From NCBI RefSeq assembly GCF_049651205.1, contig NZ_JBASBR010000002.1, positions 1 through 64,000 of the forward strand: DNA of 64,000 nt, given 5' to 3'. A program made the position numbers and the translations under genes. Origin of the DNA: Castellaniella sp049651205 (lineage in GTDB: Bacteria > Pseudomonadota > Gammaproteobacteria > Burkholderiales > Burkholderiaceae_B). The notes under the pieces were generated by a model, which had not been told where the DNA came from, ran no database searches, and saw nothing but the letters and a program-made list of their open reading frames with translations. Below, piece by piece: positions 8,395-18,348 of this stretch (positions are counted from its first letter, which is position 1; every line of letters starts with the position of its first letter).

Positions 8395-11331
8395 TCAGGC
8401 GCGGCGGCCGCTGATTTCTTCGAGCAGGGTGCGCGTGGCGGGGTCGCTGATCAGGGTAAGGATGTTCTCGTGGGCCAGTAGTTCTGCAGGCTCGCAAGCG
8501 GGCGACACAACATAGCCTTGCACATAATCCACGCCCATCTCAGCCAGGGCGCGCAGCGTGGGTTCGTCTTCAACCCACTCGGCGATGCATTCCATGCCCA
8601 GGTTGTGTGCCAGATCCACGATGCTGTTCACGATGGCGATGTTGGCTTCGCTGGCCAGCATGTCGCGGATCAGGCTGCCGTCGATCTTGATGGTGTCGGC
8701 CGGCAGTTCTTTGAGGTATGAAAACGACGTATAACCTGCGCCAAAATCGTCCAGGGCCACGCGAGCGCCCATGCGCTGCAGGCGGCGCATAAACTGGCGG
8801 GTACGCTCGAGGTCCTGCAGGGCCACGCCCTCGGTGATCTCGATGCACAGCCGCCGGCTGAGCTGCGGTTGCAGGTTAAGCAGACTGAAGAGCGCATCCA
8901 CAAATCGGTCGTCGTTAAGTGAGACACCGCTGAGGTTAAGGTTGACCAGCTGCGTGTGATGCAGCTTGTCATGATTTTTGATCATCCAGTCCAGGGTAGA
9001 TGACACCACCCATTTGTCGATGGCGGTGATCATGCCGCTGTCTTCGGCTGCCTGGATGATCTTCTGGGTTTGCGGGACATGGCCGTTTTTGTGCCGCACG
9101 CGCAGCAAGACCTCGAAGTTGAGCATCTTGAGGGGATGGCGCAGCGACACGATGGGCTGCATCAGCAGATACAGGTCTTCGGGCGGGGTGCCTTGCTCGA
9201 GTTGCTCGAACACCCGCAGCTCGTTGATGTGATCAAACAATGCCTCGGTGTTTTCTTCGTAGAGCACGATGTCCTGGTGCTGCTTGCGGGCGTCCCGGCA
9301 GGCGCGGGTGCCCGCTGCCATGGCATCTTTGGGGCCCATGTCGGTGTTCAGGTCGATCAGGCCCATAGCGCTCTTTACCTGAAAAGACCGATCGCCCACG
9401 TAAAACGGCGCACCGTTCAGGCTGTCGACCATATCCTGGGCCAGAGGGCGGGCGTCGCGCGCCCGCATGTTGGGAAACAGGATAATGAATTCGTCAGTGC
9501 CGATGCGGCCCACCTTTTGCTGGTCGGTCAGCGAGTATCTCAGACGGTCGCAGGCCAGCTGCAGCAGCTGATCCCCGGCCGAGTGCCCGAAGAGATCGTT
9601 GACGCGCTTTAAATGATCCAGGCTGAGGTAGGACATCGCACAGGGTGTGCCGTTTTGTTGCAAGTCTTCGATGGCGGCTGTCATGGCGGACTCTATCCCA
9701 CGCCGGTTAAGCGTGTTGGTCAGTGCGTCGTGGTCGGTCATCAGTCGCAGATTGCGCAAGGTTTCAGATCGGGCGGTGACATCCTGCAAAGAGCCTTCGA
9801 TGCGGCTGCCTGCCAACGTGGCACGCAACAGAAAACTGCGTATCGAACTGCCGCCGCTGCCACGATGAGCCAGCTGGATCTCGGTGTCGCGGCCTTGTTC
9901 GGTGGCCAGTGACACCTCTACCCAATCGATTTCTTCGAAGTAATCTCGCCACTTGAGCGCAGGCACCTGCAGGCCGTCTTCTATGGCCAGCATCTCGCGC
10001 GCGTTGGGGTTTAGGTGCTCGAAGTGGCGTGTCGCGCTTAACGTAAACAGGCCCAGGGGTGAGAGCGAATCATGCACGATGAGCTCGTTGCGCTGCCGTA
10101 GCCGTAACTGGCGATCTTCGCGGGTGCGGTTGGCGGTGGCCAGCGCCACCAGCAGGTTGCAGCCCAGAAACAGGGTGACACCCATCGCGCTGTCGATATC
10201 GTTAAGGCGGTTCAAGGCCAGCAGGACCAGGCCGATGACGATGAGCAGTACGGCCAGGCACACGGCCAGCGTGTGCCAAAACAGGGTGCGGGTGCTTACC
10301 CGGAACAAGGCGTGAACCAGGATGGTGGCCACCAGGGCGCTATTGGCCCAGGCGGCAAAAAAGGCAATGGTTTGCAGTGCCTGGGCAGAGCCCAGCAAAA
10401 CACCCGCCAGCAGCAGCACAGACCCCGCCAGCCCCAGCAGCTGCAGGTGACGGCAAAGGCGTGCACCCAGGCTGTGCCGGAACAGGCGGCTGAACAAGAG
10501 CCAGGTGAGGGTAAAGGCAAACAGCACCACCAGCTTGCGCGAAGCAATCAGGTTGGGTGGCGATAGGGTGTGCTCGAGCCAGAAGTGATCCCAGCCCAGC
10601 GCCCACGCGCCCAGGCGCACATTGCACAGCATCCACGCGGCCAACAGCACATACAGGTGGTCGCGTGTGGTGATCGACACCATGGCAATAAAGGCGATAA
10701 GGAGCAGCAGGCCGCCGGTAAGCATGCCCATGGCGTGCGCGTGCTGCCCGCTGGTGAAGGAGAATGCCGGTAAAGACCACTGCTGGATAGTGAGCATGCC
10801 GGGGATGAATTGCTGTACTTCGCACAGCACCTGATTGGCAGCGGTTGGGCCGGGCAGGCCAGCCGAGTATCCCAGGATCCCCAACCGGAAAGCCAGCGGT
10901 GTGACTTGATCGGGGCGCTGCTGGTTAAGCAGCCAGCACACAGGGGATGCCGTAGTGGCAGTGGGTATCAGCAGCACCGACGCAGGGCTTGTGTCGGGCT
11001 GTGAGGGGGGGTGGAGTTCGGCCAGCAGCCAGTGGGGGCCAATCGGGATATTTTTAGCCAACCGAGTAGGCAAGGCTTGCAGATCTGTGACTGCCTGGCG
11101 GGGGGACTCAAACGGGCCGGAGGCAAACTGGGTGGCCAGGCCTTGGCCATGGGTGGGATAGGTGTGTGCAGGCAGTAGCCAGGCAGAGCCAATCGCAAGC
11201 AGACCGGCGATCAGCGGCAGTAAAAAATACACCAGAAAGGCGCGTGTACTACCCTGCCGATGAGACCGGGACGGGTCGATCAAGGAAACGGAACCCTTTA
11301 GTGCAGGCATACCACAGGCCGGAGATGACAA
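8395..11331 (-). CDS. Membrane GGDEF/EAL protein with degenerate GGDEF
   Basis: A 978-residue cyclic-di-GMP signalling protein. One N-terminal membrane segment (about 30-55) is followed by a periplasmic sensor region of some 150 residues and a run of about seven hydrophobic helices, a layout like 7TMR-DISM sensors. Next come a PAS-like linker, a GGDEF domain and an EAL domain. The GGDEF signature reads GTDEF and no RxxD inhibitory site precedes it. The EAL signature reads EVLLR, a tolerated variant, and the DDFGAGYTS and KIDGS motifs are intact. The likely activity is phosphodiesterase, with the GGDEF half regulatory. The start may be 11331 or the in-frame ATG at 11310. Confidence 0.9.
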   Translation of the reverse strand: MSSPACGMPALKGSVSLIDPSRSHRQGSTRAFLVYFLLPLIAGLLAIGSAWLLPAHTYPTHGQGLATQFASGPFESPRQAVTDLQALPTRLAKNIPIGPHWLLAELHPPSQPDTSPASVLLIPTATTASPVCWLLNQQRPDQVTPLAFRLGILGYSAGLPGPTAANQVLCEVQQFIPGMLTIQQWSLPAFSFTSGQHAHAMGMLTGGLLLLIAFIAMVSITTRDHLYVLLAAWMLCNVRLGAWALGWDHFWLEHTLSPPNLIASRKLVVLFAFTLTWLLFSRLFRHSLGARLCRHLQLLGLAGSVLLLAGVLLGSAQALQTIAFFAAWANSALVATILVHALFRVSTRTLFWHTLAVCLAVLLIVIGLVLLALNRLNDIDSAMGVTLFLGCNLLVALATANRTREDRQLRLRQRNELIVHDSLSPLGLFTLSATRHFEHLNPNAREMLAIEDGLQVPALKWRDYFEEIDWVEVSLATEQGRDTEIQLAHRGSGGSSIRSFLLRATLAGSRIEGSLQDVTARSETLRNLRLMTDHDALTNTLNRRGIESAMTAAIEDLQQNGTPCAMSYLSLDHLKRVNDLFGHSAGDQLLQLACDRLRYSLTDQQKVGRIGTDEFIILFPNMRARDARPLAQDMVDSLNGAPFYVGDRSFQVKSAMGLIDLNTDMGPKDAMAAGTRACRDARKQHQDIVLYEENTEALFDHINELRVFEQLEQGTPPEDLYLLMQPIVSLRHPLKMLNFEVLLRVRHKNGHVPQTQKIIQAAEDSGMITAIDKWVVSSTLDWMIKNHDKLHHTQLVNLNLSGVSLNDDRFVDALFSLLNLQPQLSRRLCIEITEGVALQDLERTRQFMRRLQRMGARVALDDFGAGYTSFSYLKELPADTIKIDGSLIRDMLASEANIAIVNSIVDLAHNLGMECIAEWVEDEPTLRALAEMGVDYVQGYVVSPACEPAELLAHENILTLISDPATRTLLEEISGRRA

Positions 11332-11438
11332 AAAACTACAAGACGTTTAACAGACACTTGCAGCCCCTGACGATTTACGACGGTAAGTGTCAAAACTTTA
11401 ACGTACTTTTTGCGCGCCGGTTTTTGACTCGGGCGCGA

Positions 11439-12710
11439 TTACGGGTTTTCTGGGATACGTTCTGTGGCAAAAAGATCACGCACCTCTTCTCGCGGCCGGA
11501 TCTGCCAGTGCTGCTGGCCATCAACCAGGATTTCGGCTGCGCGCGGACGGGTGTTGTACTGGCTGGCCATCGAGAAGCCGTAGGCGCCGGCCGACAGAAT
11601 GGCCAGCAAGTCTCCCTGCTGGATCGCCAAGAGGCGCTGGCGTGCCAGCCAGTCGCCGCTTTCGCAGATCGGCCCCACCACATCGTAGGTGACTTGGGGC
11701 GTGCCCCGGCGTGGCTGCACCTCCAGGACGTCGTGCCAGGCTTCGTAGAGAGCCGGGCGCATCAGGTCGTTCATGGCGGCGTCCACAATGGCAAAGTTGC
11801 GCGCCTCTGTGGGTTTCAGGTATTCGACACGGGTCAGCAGCACCCCGGCATTGCCCACCAGCGAGCGCCCGGGTTCTAGGATCACCTGCAAGGTATCCAG
11901 CCCATGCGCGTGCAGGGCCTCAAATACCGGGTTCAGCAAATCGGCTGGGTGCGGTGGGGTTTCGTCGGTATAGCGGATGCCCAGCCCGCCGCCCAGATCC
12001 AGGTGGCGCAGGCCAATGCCTTCGGCCGCCAGTGTGTCGATCAGGCGCAGCAGCTTATCCAGCGCATCCAGATAAGGGCTGATCTCGGTGATCTGCGAGC
12101 CGATGTGGCAATCGACACCGACAATTTCCAGCGCTGGGTACTGGCTGGCCTGGCGATACACCGCCGGTGCCTGCAGGATGTCGATACCAAACTTGTTGTC
12201 TTTCAGTCCGGTGGAAATATACGGATGGGTCTTGGCATCCACATCCGGGTTCACGCGCAGCGACACCGGCGCGCGCACGCCCATCTCCTGGGCGATGTCG
12301 GCCAGGCGTTCAAGCTCGGGGATGGATTCGACGTTAAAACACTTGATACCGGCGTTCAGTGCCGCACGCATCTCCCAAGCCTGTTTGCCCACGCCCGAGA
12401 ACACGATGCGATTGGCCGGTGCGCCGGCGGCCAGCACACGCTCGAGTTCGCCCCCCGAGACGATATCGAACCCCGAACCTAGTTGTGCGAACTCGTGCAG
12501 CACGGCCAGGTTGGAGTTGGCTTTGACGCCATAGCACACCAGTGCGTCGCGCCCTTGGATGGCGCTGGCGTAACGGGCCCAGGCCGCGCGCAGCGCCGCG
12601 CGTGAGTACACGTACAGGGGTGTGCTGTATTGATCGGCCAGTTGGGGCAGCGGGATGTCTTCGGCGTGCAGGATGCCGTCCCGCAGAGGAAAGCAAGGGG
12701 CAGTCGTCAT
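11439..12710 (-). CDS. lysA: Diaminopimelate decarboxylase
   Basis: A 423-residue fold-III PLP enzyme that converts meso-diaminopimelate to lysine, the last step of lysine synthesis. The PLP lysine is K63 (YGVKANSN). Other family motifs are HIGSQI, the glycine loop DLGGGLGI, the phosphate-binding EPGRSLVG, and CESGD with the active-site cysteine contributed across the dimer. It lies 7 bp after lptM, an arrangement seen in many proteobacteria, so it is probably co-transcribed with lptM and perhaps mrcA. No lysine-riboswitch-like leader was seen. Confidence 0.97.
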   Translation of the reverse strand: MTTAPCFPLRDGILHAEDIPLPQLADQYSTPLYVYSRAALRAAWARYASAIQGRDALVCYGVKANSNLAVLHEFAQLGSGFDIVSGGELERVLAAGAPANRIVFSGVGKQAWEMRAALNAGIKCFNVESIPELERLADIAQEMGVRAPVSLRVNPDVDAKTHPYISTGLKDNKFGIDILQAPAVYRQASQYPALEIVGVDCHIGSQITEISPYLDALDKLLRLIDTLAAEGIGLRHLDLGGGLGIRYTDETPPHPADLLNPVFEALHAHGLDTLQVILEPGRSLVGNAGVLLTRVEYLKPTEARNFAIVDAAMNDLMRPALYEAWHDVLEVQPRRGTPQVTYDVVGPICESGDWLARQRLLAIQQGDLLAILSAGAYGFSMASQYNTRPRAAEILVDGQQHWQIRPREEVRDLFATERIPENP

Positions 12711-12717
12711 GAAGCGT

Positions 12718-12921
12718 TCAGGGGTGAGAAGAGGGAAGTGGAGTGGCGTTGGGTCTCTGCGCAGCCGGGCTGATGGCCGGCGGCTGAGTCAGGACGGGAT
12801 CAACCGGCGGGGGCGGCGTTGCCGGCACCAGCGGACCTTTCATGCCGCAGCCTGCAAGCCCCAGAGCCAATGTCAGGGGGGCAACGCGGGCGGCCAGGCG
12901 GGCCACGGAGCAATTAATCAT
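12718..12921 (-). CDS. lptM: Small lipoprotein LptM (YifL-like)
   Basis: A 67-residue lipoprotein precursor. The signal peptide ends in a clear lipobox, LAGC, followed by the family hallmark GMKGPL and then a proline-rich tail. LptM assists maturation of the LptD/E lipopolysaccharide translocon in E. coli. The gene starts within the stop codon of mrcA (TAATG, one-base overlap) and lysA follows 7 bp after it. This position directly upstream of lysA is conserved for the family and supports the call despite the short length. Confidence 0.88.
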   Translation of the reverse strand: MINCSVARLAARVAPLTLALGLAGCGMKGPLVPATPPPPVDPVLTQPPAISPAAQRPNATPLPSSHP

Positions 12922-15368
12922 TAAAAGGGCACTCGGACAGGTTGGGGCACGGCCGCTTCGTTGTCGCTGCGGCTGTGCAGTTGATCCAGCAGGGCACCGA
13001 TGCCGTCCTGGCCGCTGTCGGATGGGTTTCCGGAAAGCGGATCGCCAGGAGCGGGCAGGCCGACGCGTGCGATGGCCACCCCGGGGGGGTATTCGGAGAA
13101 ATAAAAATCACCGTTGATACGTGACAGGCCACTGGGCATGGGGCCAGGCGGAATCTCGGGCTGGCCTTTAAGGGCCGTGCGCATATAGCCTACCCAGATG
13201 GGTAGTGCTGCGCCGCCGCCGGTTTCGCCCTGGCCCATCGATTTGGGCTGGTCGAAGCCCATCCAGGCCACGGCCACCTGCTTGGGCGTAAACCCGGCAA
13301 ACCATGCGTCCTGAGAATCATTGGTGGTGCCGGTCTTGCCGCCGATATCGTTGCGTTTCAGTTCGCGGTGTGCGCGTGCGCCGGTGCCATAGGTGGCCAC
13401 GCCGCGCAGCATGTCATCCATCACGTAGGCGGTGCGAGGGTCGATCACCCGGGCCAGCGTATCGCCGGCCACGGTGGGCCGTGCGCGCATGATGACTTTG
13501 CCACTGCTGTCCGTGACGTGATCAATCAGGTACGGTGGTACGCGATAGCCACCATTGGCAAAGACGGCAAAACCACCTGCCAGTTGTAGTGGTGTCACGC
13601 TGCCTGCGCCCAGGGCCAGCGGCAGCACCGCGGGCTGGCGCGAGCGGTCGAAACCGAAGCGGGTGACGTAATCCTGCACGTATTGCGGGCCCACTGCCTG
13701 CATGATGCGAATCGACACCATGTTCTTGGATTTGTACAGGCCCTGGCGCATGGTCAGCATGGGTTCGTAGGCCCGGCCGTAGTTTTTGGGGTTCCAGGCC
13801 TTGGAGCCGGTTTGCTCGGCGGTCAGCGAGAAGGGCTCGTCGGAGATCTGCGTGGCAGGGGTCAGGCCGCGCTCGAGTGCCGAGGCGTAGATAAACGGTT
13901 TGAAGGACGAGCCTGGTTGACGCCAGGCCTGGGTGACGCGGTTGAATTTGCCTTCTTCGAAGTCAAATCCGCCCACCATCGCCAGGATGCCGCCGTCTTG
14001 TGCGCGCACCGATACCAGTGCCGCCTGAATGCTGGGTTTGTTTAAAAGCTCCCAGACATCGTTATCCTGCTTGTGCACATACACCACAGATCCGCGTGAG
14101 ATGCGTACGGAGTCTTTGGCTTTGGGCCCCAGGCCGCGGGCCACCACCCGCAAAGCGCTTTTGTCGGTGATGGTGATGATCTGTTTTGGGCTGCGTGCCA
14201 CTTTGACTTCGGTAGGGCTGGCCGAAAGCACGATGCCGGTGAGGAGATCGCCGTTGTCCGGGTATTTTTCCTGGACGGTGTCCAGGATTTCGTTGAAGGC
14301 CTCGGGCTGGTTCTCGATGCCTTCGGGCAAATCGATGGTTTCTTCGGGGCCCGGGTAGTAGGCGCGCCGGGTGTAATCCAGCACGCCGTCACGCAGCGAT
14401 TGGTAAGCGGCTTCCTGATCCACCGAATTGATCGTGGTGTAGATATTGAAGCCGCGCGAATAGATGTCGTCCTGATACACGCCGTACAGCAGCTGGCGGG
14501 CCAGTTCGGCCGGGTATTCGCCGTGCACTGCGTAGCGCCCGGTGGGGGTGCCGGCAGCCGATTGGATCACGATCTCTTGCGCCTTGGCCTTCTCGTACTC
14601 GGCGTCGTTCAGGTAGCCAAGCTCGTGCATCCGGCCCAATACATAGGCCTGGCGGGATTTGGCGCGATCAAAATTGGCAATCGGGTTAAACCGCGACGGC
14701 GCTTTGGGGATGCCGGCCAGCATTGCGGCCTCGGCGGGCGTGATGTCGGCCAGTTGCTTGCCAAAATACGTGCGGCTGGCCGCCGCAAAGCCATAAGCCC
14801 GGTGTCCCAGGAAGATCTGGTTCATGTACAGATCCAGAATCTGGTCTTTGCTGAGCGTGGCTTCGATCTTGAAGGTGAGTAGAAGTTCGTAGAACTTGCG
14901 CGTGTAAGTTTTTTCGGAGGACAGATAAAAATTACGCGCCACCTGCATGGTGATGGTGCTGGCGCCCTGTGTCTTGGACATGTGCACCACGTTGGCGACG
15001 GCTGCGCGCAGCACGCCCGCCCAATCGATGCCGCCATGCTGATAGAAGCGGTCGTCCTCGGCGGCCAGGATGGCCGATTTCATGACGTCCGGGATCTCGT
15101 TGAAGCGCAGCACATTGCGGCGCTCTTCGCCAAACTCGCCAATCAGCACGCGGTCGGCCGTGTAGATGCGCAGCGGCACGCGCGGCCGGTAGTCGGTCAT
15201 CGCGTGGAGGTCGGGCAGATTGGGCCAGGCCAATGCCAGCGCCAGTGTCAGCAAGAGTGCGCCACAGATGCCCAGGCCGGCGCAGAGCACGAACGCCTTC
15301 AGGATCAGGCGCGAAAGCCAGGAGCGGGCGGGCGCCTTTTGCTTGGAGGTGGTTTTGGTGGTTCTCAT
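12921..15368 (-). CDS. mrcA: Penicillin-binding protein 1A (class A PBP)
   Basis: An 815-residue bifunctional peptidoglycan synthase. A cytoplasmic basic tail is followed by one membrane anchor (about 20-45). The glycosyltransferase domain shows EDDRFYQHGGID with the catalytic glutamate, then KFYELLLTFKIE and LDLYMNQIFLG. An OB-like insert precedes the transpeptidase domain, which has the SxxK motif in GSSFKPF, SKN in YKSKNMV, and KTGT in GGKTGTTND. It is divergent from aroK. In many proteobacteria pilMNOPQ sits between mrcA and aroK; here those genes are absent. Confidence 0.96.
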   Translation of the reverse strand: MRTTKTTSKQKAPARSWLSRLILKAFVLCAGLGICGALLLTLALALAWPNLPDLHAMTDYRPRVPLRIYTADRVLIGEFGEERRNVLRFNEIPDVMKSAILAAEDDRFYQHGGIDWAGVLRAAVANVVHMSKTQGASTITMQVARNFYLSSEKTYTRKFYELLLTFKIEATLSKDQILDLYMNQIFLGHRAYGFAAASRTYFGKQLADITPAEAAMLAGIPKAPSRFNPIANFDRAKSRQAYVLGRMHELGYLNDAEYEKAKAQEIVIQSAAGTPTGRYAVHGEYPAELARQLLYGVYQDDIYSRGFNIYTTINSVDQEAAYQSLRDGVLDYTRRAYYPGPEETIDLPEGIENQPEAFNEILDTVQEKYPDNGDLLTGIVLSASPTEVKVARSPKQIITITDKSALRVVARGLGPKAKDSVRISRGSVVYVHKQDNDVWELLNKPSIQAALVSVRAQDGGILAMVGGFDFEEGKFNRVTQAWRQPGSSFKPFIYASALERGLTPATQISDEPFSLTAEQTGSKAWNPKNYGRAYEPMLTMRQGLYKSKNMVSIRIMQAVGPQYVQDYVTRFGFDRSRQPAVLPLALGAGSVTPLQLAGGFAVFANGGYRVPPYLIDHVTDSSGKVIMRARPTVAGDTLARVIDPRTAYVMDDMLRGVATYGTGARAHRELKRNDIGGKTGTTNDSQDAWFAGFTPKQVAVAWMGFDQPKSMGQGETGGGAALPIWVGYMRTALKGQPEIPPGPMPSGLSRINGDFYFSEYPPGVAIARVGLPAPGDPLSGNPSDSGQDGIGALLDQLHSRSDNEAAVPQPVRVPF

Positions 15369-15506
15369 CAGGGGCGATTGTAAGCCCTGGCAGGGGGCCG
15401 CCAGGGATGCGGTGTGAGGCGTATGTAACTGGATGCTGCTAAATAGGGGTAGAACCGCCTATGAAGCAGCCTGAAAGGCTGCTGGAAAAATGATTGGGCC
15501 AGCCAA

Positions 15507-15515
15507 TGCGATAAT
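15507..15515 (+). promoter_or_regulatory. Candidate extended -10 promoter for aroK
   Basis: TGCGATAAT fits the extended -10 pattern TGn followed by GATAAT (15510-15515), 30 bp before the aroK start. No clear -35 box is present, as is common for extended -10 promoters. Confidence 0.4.
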
Positions 15516-15545
15516 ACATGCAAACCATTTGTACACCTGTTGCGT

Positions 15546-16124
15546 ATGCTGTCAGAAACCCCGCCTGCCGATGCTCAAGTTGCCCCAAAAGTGGTGCCCT
15601 GCCAGGCCTCGCCAATTTTTCTGGTGGGCATGATGGGGGTGGGCAAAACCACCATTGGCCGCCAGCTGGCTGTTGCCCTCAACCGCCAGTTTGTCGACCT
15701 GGATCATGCCATCATCGGGCGCTGCGGCGTGCCCGTGGCCACCATCTTCGACATCGAAGGCGAGGCCGGGTTCCGTCGTCGCGAAACCACGTTGCTGGAT
15801 GAATACACCCGGATGCCCGGCCTGGTGCTGGCCACCGGAGGGGGCGCGGTGCTGGCCCCCGAAAACCGCGAGATGCTCAAACGCGGTTGTGTCATTTATT
15901 TGCGTGCCGGGGCACAAGAGCTCTATCGCCGGGTTGCCCGAGACCGCAGCCGGCCCCTGCTGCGTACGCAAGACCCCCGCCAACGCATCGCTCAGCTTCT
16001 CCAGCAGCGCGAACCCCTTTATGATGAAGTGGCTGACATCTGCCTGGACACGGCCGACCAACCCGTGCCGCAGTTGGTGCACACACTGGTGGCCCGGCTG
16101 GCCGAGCACTCCATCACTTTCTAA
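15546..16124 (+). CDS. aroK: Shikimate kinase
   Basis: A 192-residue P-loop kinase that phosphorylates shikimate at the 3-hydroxyl in the chorismate pathway. Walker A is GMMGVGKTT (28-36). The shikimate-binding DLD is in QFVDLDHAI, the GFRRRE stretch binds shikimate, and the LATGGGAVL loop is intact. The lid arginines are in RDRSRPLL. I start at ATG 15546; a TTG two codons earlier is possible. aroB follows 6 bp after it and the set aroK-aroB-dgt runs as one operon. Confidence 0.96.
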   Translation: MLSETPPADAQVAPKVVPCQASPIFLVGMMGVGKTTIGRQLAVALNRQFVDLDHAIIGRCGVPVATIFDIEGEAGFRRRETTLLDEYTRMPGLVLATGGGAVLAPENREMLKRGCVIYLRAGAQELYRRVARDRSRPLLRTQDPRQRIAQLLQQREPLYDEVADICLDTADQPVPQLVHTLVARLAEHSITF

Positions 16125-16130
16125 TCCGGT

Positions 16131-17216
16131 ATGGCCATGCAAACACTAGACGTCCGCACACCCGGCGGCAACTACCCCATCCACATTGCTCATGGCCGCC
16201 TCGATGCCCTTGCTCAGGTCATCCCGGCTGATGCCACTGCCATAGCCGTGGTAACCAATGTCACGGTGTCGGCCTTGTATGGCCCGCAGGTGCGTGCAGC
16301 GCTTGCGGCCACCGGCAAGGCCTTGCAGTGGATAGAGCTTGCCGACGGCGAAGACACCAAAACCTGGCAAACGCTTAATCAGATCTTTGATGCGCTGCTC
16401 GAAGCCGCGCTCGATCGCAAGGCGGTGCTGGTGGCCCTGGGGGGCGGCGTCATTGGCGACATGTGTGGCTTTGCAGCGGCCTGCTATATGCGTGGCGTGC
16501 GGTTCATCCAGGTGCCCACCACCTTGCTGGCACAGGTGGATTCCTCGGTGGGTGGCAAAACGGCCATCAACCACCCGCTGGGCAAGAACATGATTGGTGC
16601 GTTTTATCAGCCCCAGGCCGTCGAAATCGACCCCTCCGTGCTGTCCACCTTGCCGGCGCGCGAGATTTCCGCCGGCCTGGCGGAAACCATCAAGTACGGC
16701 ATGATTGCCGATGCGCAGTTTTTCGACTGGTGCGAAACCAACGTGCAGGCGTTGCGCCAGCTGGACGAAGCCGCCATCATCTACGCCGTCCAGCGTTCGT
16801 GCCAGATCAAAGCCCAGGTGGTGTCGCAAGACGAGCGTGAATCCGGCCTGCGTGCCATCCTTAATTTTGGTCACACCTTCGCCCATGCTATTGAATCCGG
16901 CTTGGGATACGGCCAATGGCTGCATGGCGAGGCCGTGGGCTGCGGCATGGTGCTGGCCGCGCAATTGTCGGTACAGGTGTGTGGGCTGGATCCCACCGTG
17001 GCCGATCGTATCCGCGATTTGGTGGCTGCCATCGGCTGCCCCGTGCAGGCCCCCAAACTTGGGCCTGAGCGCTGGTTTGAGCTGATGCGGGTAGATAAAA
17101 AGACCGAAGGCAGCCATATCCGTTACGTGCTGCTGCCGCAGTTGGGGCAGGCCACCCTGCAAGCAGTGGACGATACCCTGGTGAGGCCGCTGCTGGCCCA
17201 AGAGATCAAGGTCTGA
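16131..17216 (+). CDS. aroB: 3-dehydroquinate synthase
   Basis: A 361-residue NAD- and metal-dependent synthase that converts DAHP to 3-dehydroquinate. The NAD-binding GGGVIGDMCGF, the PTTLLAQVDSSVGGKTAIN block and the metal ligands E/H/H (AGLAETIKYG, NFGHTFAHAIE, WLHGEAVG) are all in place. Length is typical. The start may be the ATG at 16131 or the second one at 16137. It lies between aroK and dgt with gaps of 6 and 2 bp, which implies one transcript. Confidence 0.97.
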   Translation: MAMQTLDVRTPGGNYPIHIAHGRLDALAQVIPADATAIAVVTNVTVSALYGPQVRAALAATGKALQWIELADGEDTKTWQTLNQIFDALLEAALDRKAVLVALGGGVIGDMCGFAAACYMRGVRFIQVPTTLLAQVDSSVGGKTAINHPLGKNMIGAFYQPQAVEIDPSVLSTLPAREISAGLAETIKYGMIADAQFFDWCETNVQALRQLDEAAIIYAVQRSCQIKAQVVSQDERESGLRAILNFGHTFAHAIESGLGYGQWLHGEAVGCGMVLAAQLSVQVCGLDPTVADRIRDLVAAIGCPVQAPKLGPERWFELMRVDKKTEGSHIRYVLLPQLGQATLQAVDDTLVRPLLAQEIKV

Positions 17217-17218
17217 TC

Positions 17219-18346
17219 ATGGCAACCCTGGCACCTTACGCTTGTCATGCAGAGCACACCCGGGGCCGCCGTTACACCGAGGCCCCGCCCCAGGGGCGCA
17301 GCGCGTTTCAGCGCGACCGCGATCGCATTGTGCATTGTTCCGCGTTTCGGCGCCTCGAATACAAAACCCAGGTGTTTCTCAATCACGAAGGCGATCTTTT
17401 CCGCACGCGGCTTACCCACAGCATCGAAGTTGCCCAGATTGCCCGCAGCCTGGCACGCAATCTGGCTGTCAACGAAGACCTCATCGAGGCCATGGCGCTG
17501 GCCCACGACCTTGGCCACACGCCGTTTGGACATGCCGGCCAGGATGAGCTCAATGCCTGCATGCAATCGCTGGCGCCCCAGGCGGGTGGCTTCGAGCACA
17601 ACCTGCAAAGCCTGCGGATTGTCGACGAGCTCGAAGAGCGTTACGCCGGTTTCAACGGCCTTAACCTGTGCTTTGAAACCCGCGAGGGTATCCTCAAGCA
17701 TTGCTCGCGGCGCCATGCGCGCCTGTTGGGGCCGGTGGCGGCGCGGTTTCTGGATGGCACGCAGCCCTCGCTTGAGGCCCAGCTCACCAACCTGGCAGAC
17801 GAAATCGCCTACAACAACCACGATATCGACGATGGCGTGCGCTCGGGCCTGATCACCGTGCAGCAGTTGCTGGAATTGCCCATTTTTGCGCAGCACCACC
17901 AGCAGGTATGCCATCAGTATCCCCAGGCCGAGGGCAAACGTCTGCTGTCTGAAGTCATCCGTGCGATGATCAACACCCTGGTGCAGGATCTCACCCGCAC
18001 CACGGCTGCGCGCATTGCCGCCCTCAAGCCCGATTCGGCCGATGCCGTGCGGGCAGGCCCTTCGCTGGCGGCTTTTTCGAATGATCTGCGTGCCCAGGCA
18101 GATGCACTCAAGAAATTTTTGCTCGATAACCTGTATCGCCACGCCCAGGTGATGCGCATGACCAATAAAGCGCGGCGCATCGTCCGGGATCTCTTCACCG
18201 CATTTTTGGATGATCCTCGTCTGCTGGCCGGCGAATACCAGCGCGACGACCCCATCGAGCAAGCCCGCGCCATTGCCGACTACATCGCCGGGATGACCGA
18301 CCGCTACGCCATCCGCGAGCACCACAACCTGTTTCGCATGGATTAA
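17219..18346 (+). CDS. dgt: dGTPase-like HD triphosphohydrolase
   Basis: A 375-residue dNTP triphosphohydrolase that cleaves dNTPs to the deoxynucleoside and tripolyphosphate. The HD metal motif is visible: H67 in RLTHSIE, H96-D97 in ALAHDLGHTPFGHAG, and the downstream D in LADEIAYNNHDIDD. The length fits the type II (shorter) Dgt-like proteins rather than the roughly 500-residue E. coli enzyme. The exact substrate preference is unknown. It follows aroB by 2 bp, a common arrangement in Burkholderiales. Confidence 0.93.
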   Translation: MATLAPYACHAEHTRGRRYTEAPPQGRSAFQRDRDRIVHCSAFRRLEYKTQVFLNHEGDLFRTRLTHSIEVAQIARSLARNLAVNEDLIEAMALAHDLGHTPFGHAGQDELNACMQSLAPQAGGFEHNLQSLRIVDELEERYAGFNGLNLCFETREGILKHCSRRHARLLGPVAARFLDGTQPSLEAQLTNLADEIAYNNHDIDDGVRSGLITVQQLLELPIFAQHHQQVCHQYPQAEGKRLLSEVIRAMINTLVQDLTRTTAARIAALKPDSADAVRAGPSLAAFSNDLRAQADALKKFLLDNLYRHAQVMRMTNKARRIVRDLFTAFLDDPRLLAGEYQRDDPIEQARAIADYIAGMTDRYAIREHHNLFRMD

Positions 18347-18348
18347 CC

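Noticed and set aside
12640..12720. Lysine riboswitch before lysA
   Set aside because: lysA follows lptM by 7 bp, leaving no room for a leader, and no riboswitch-like structure was seen upstream of lptM.
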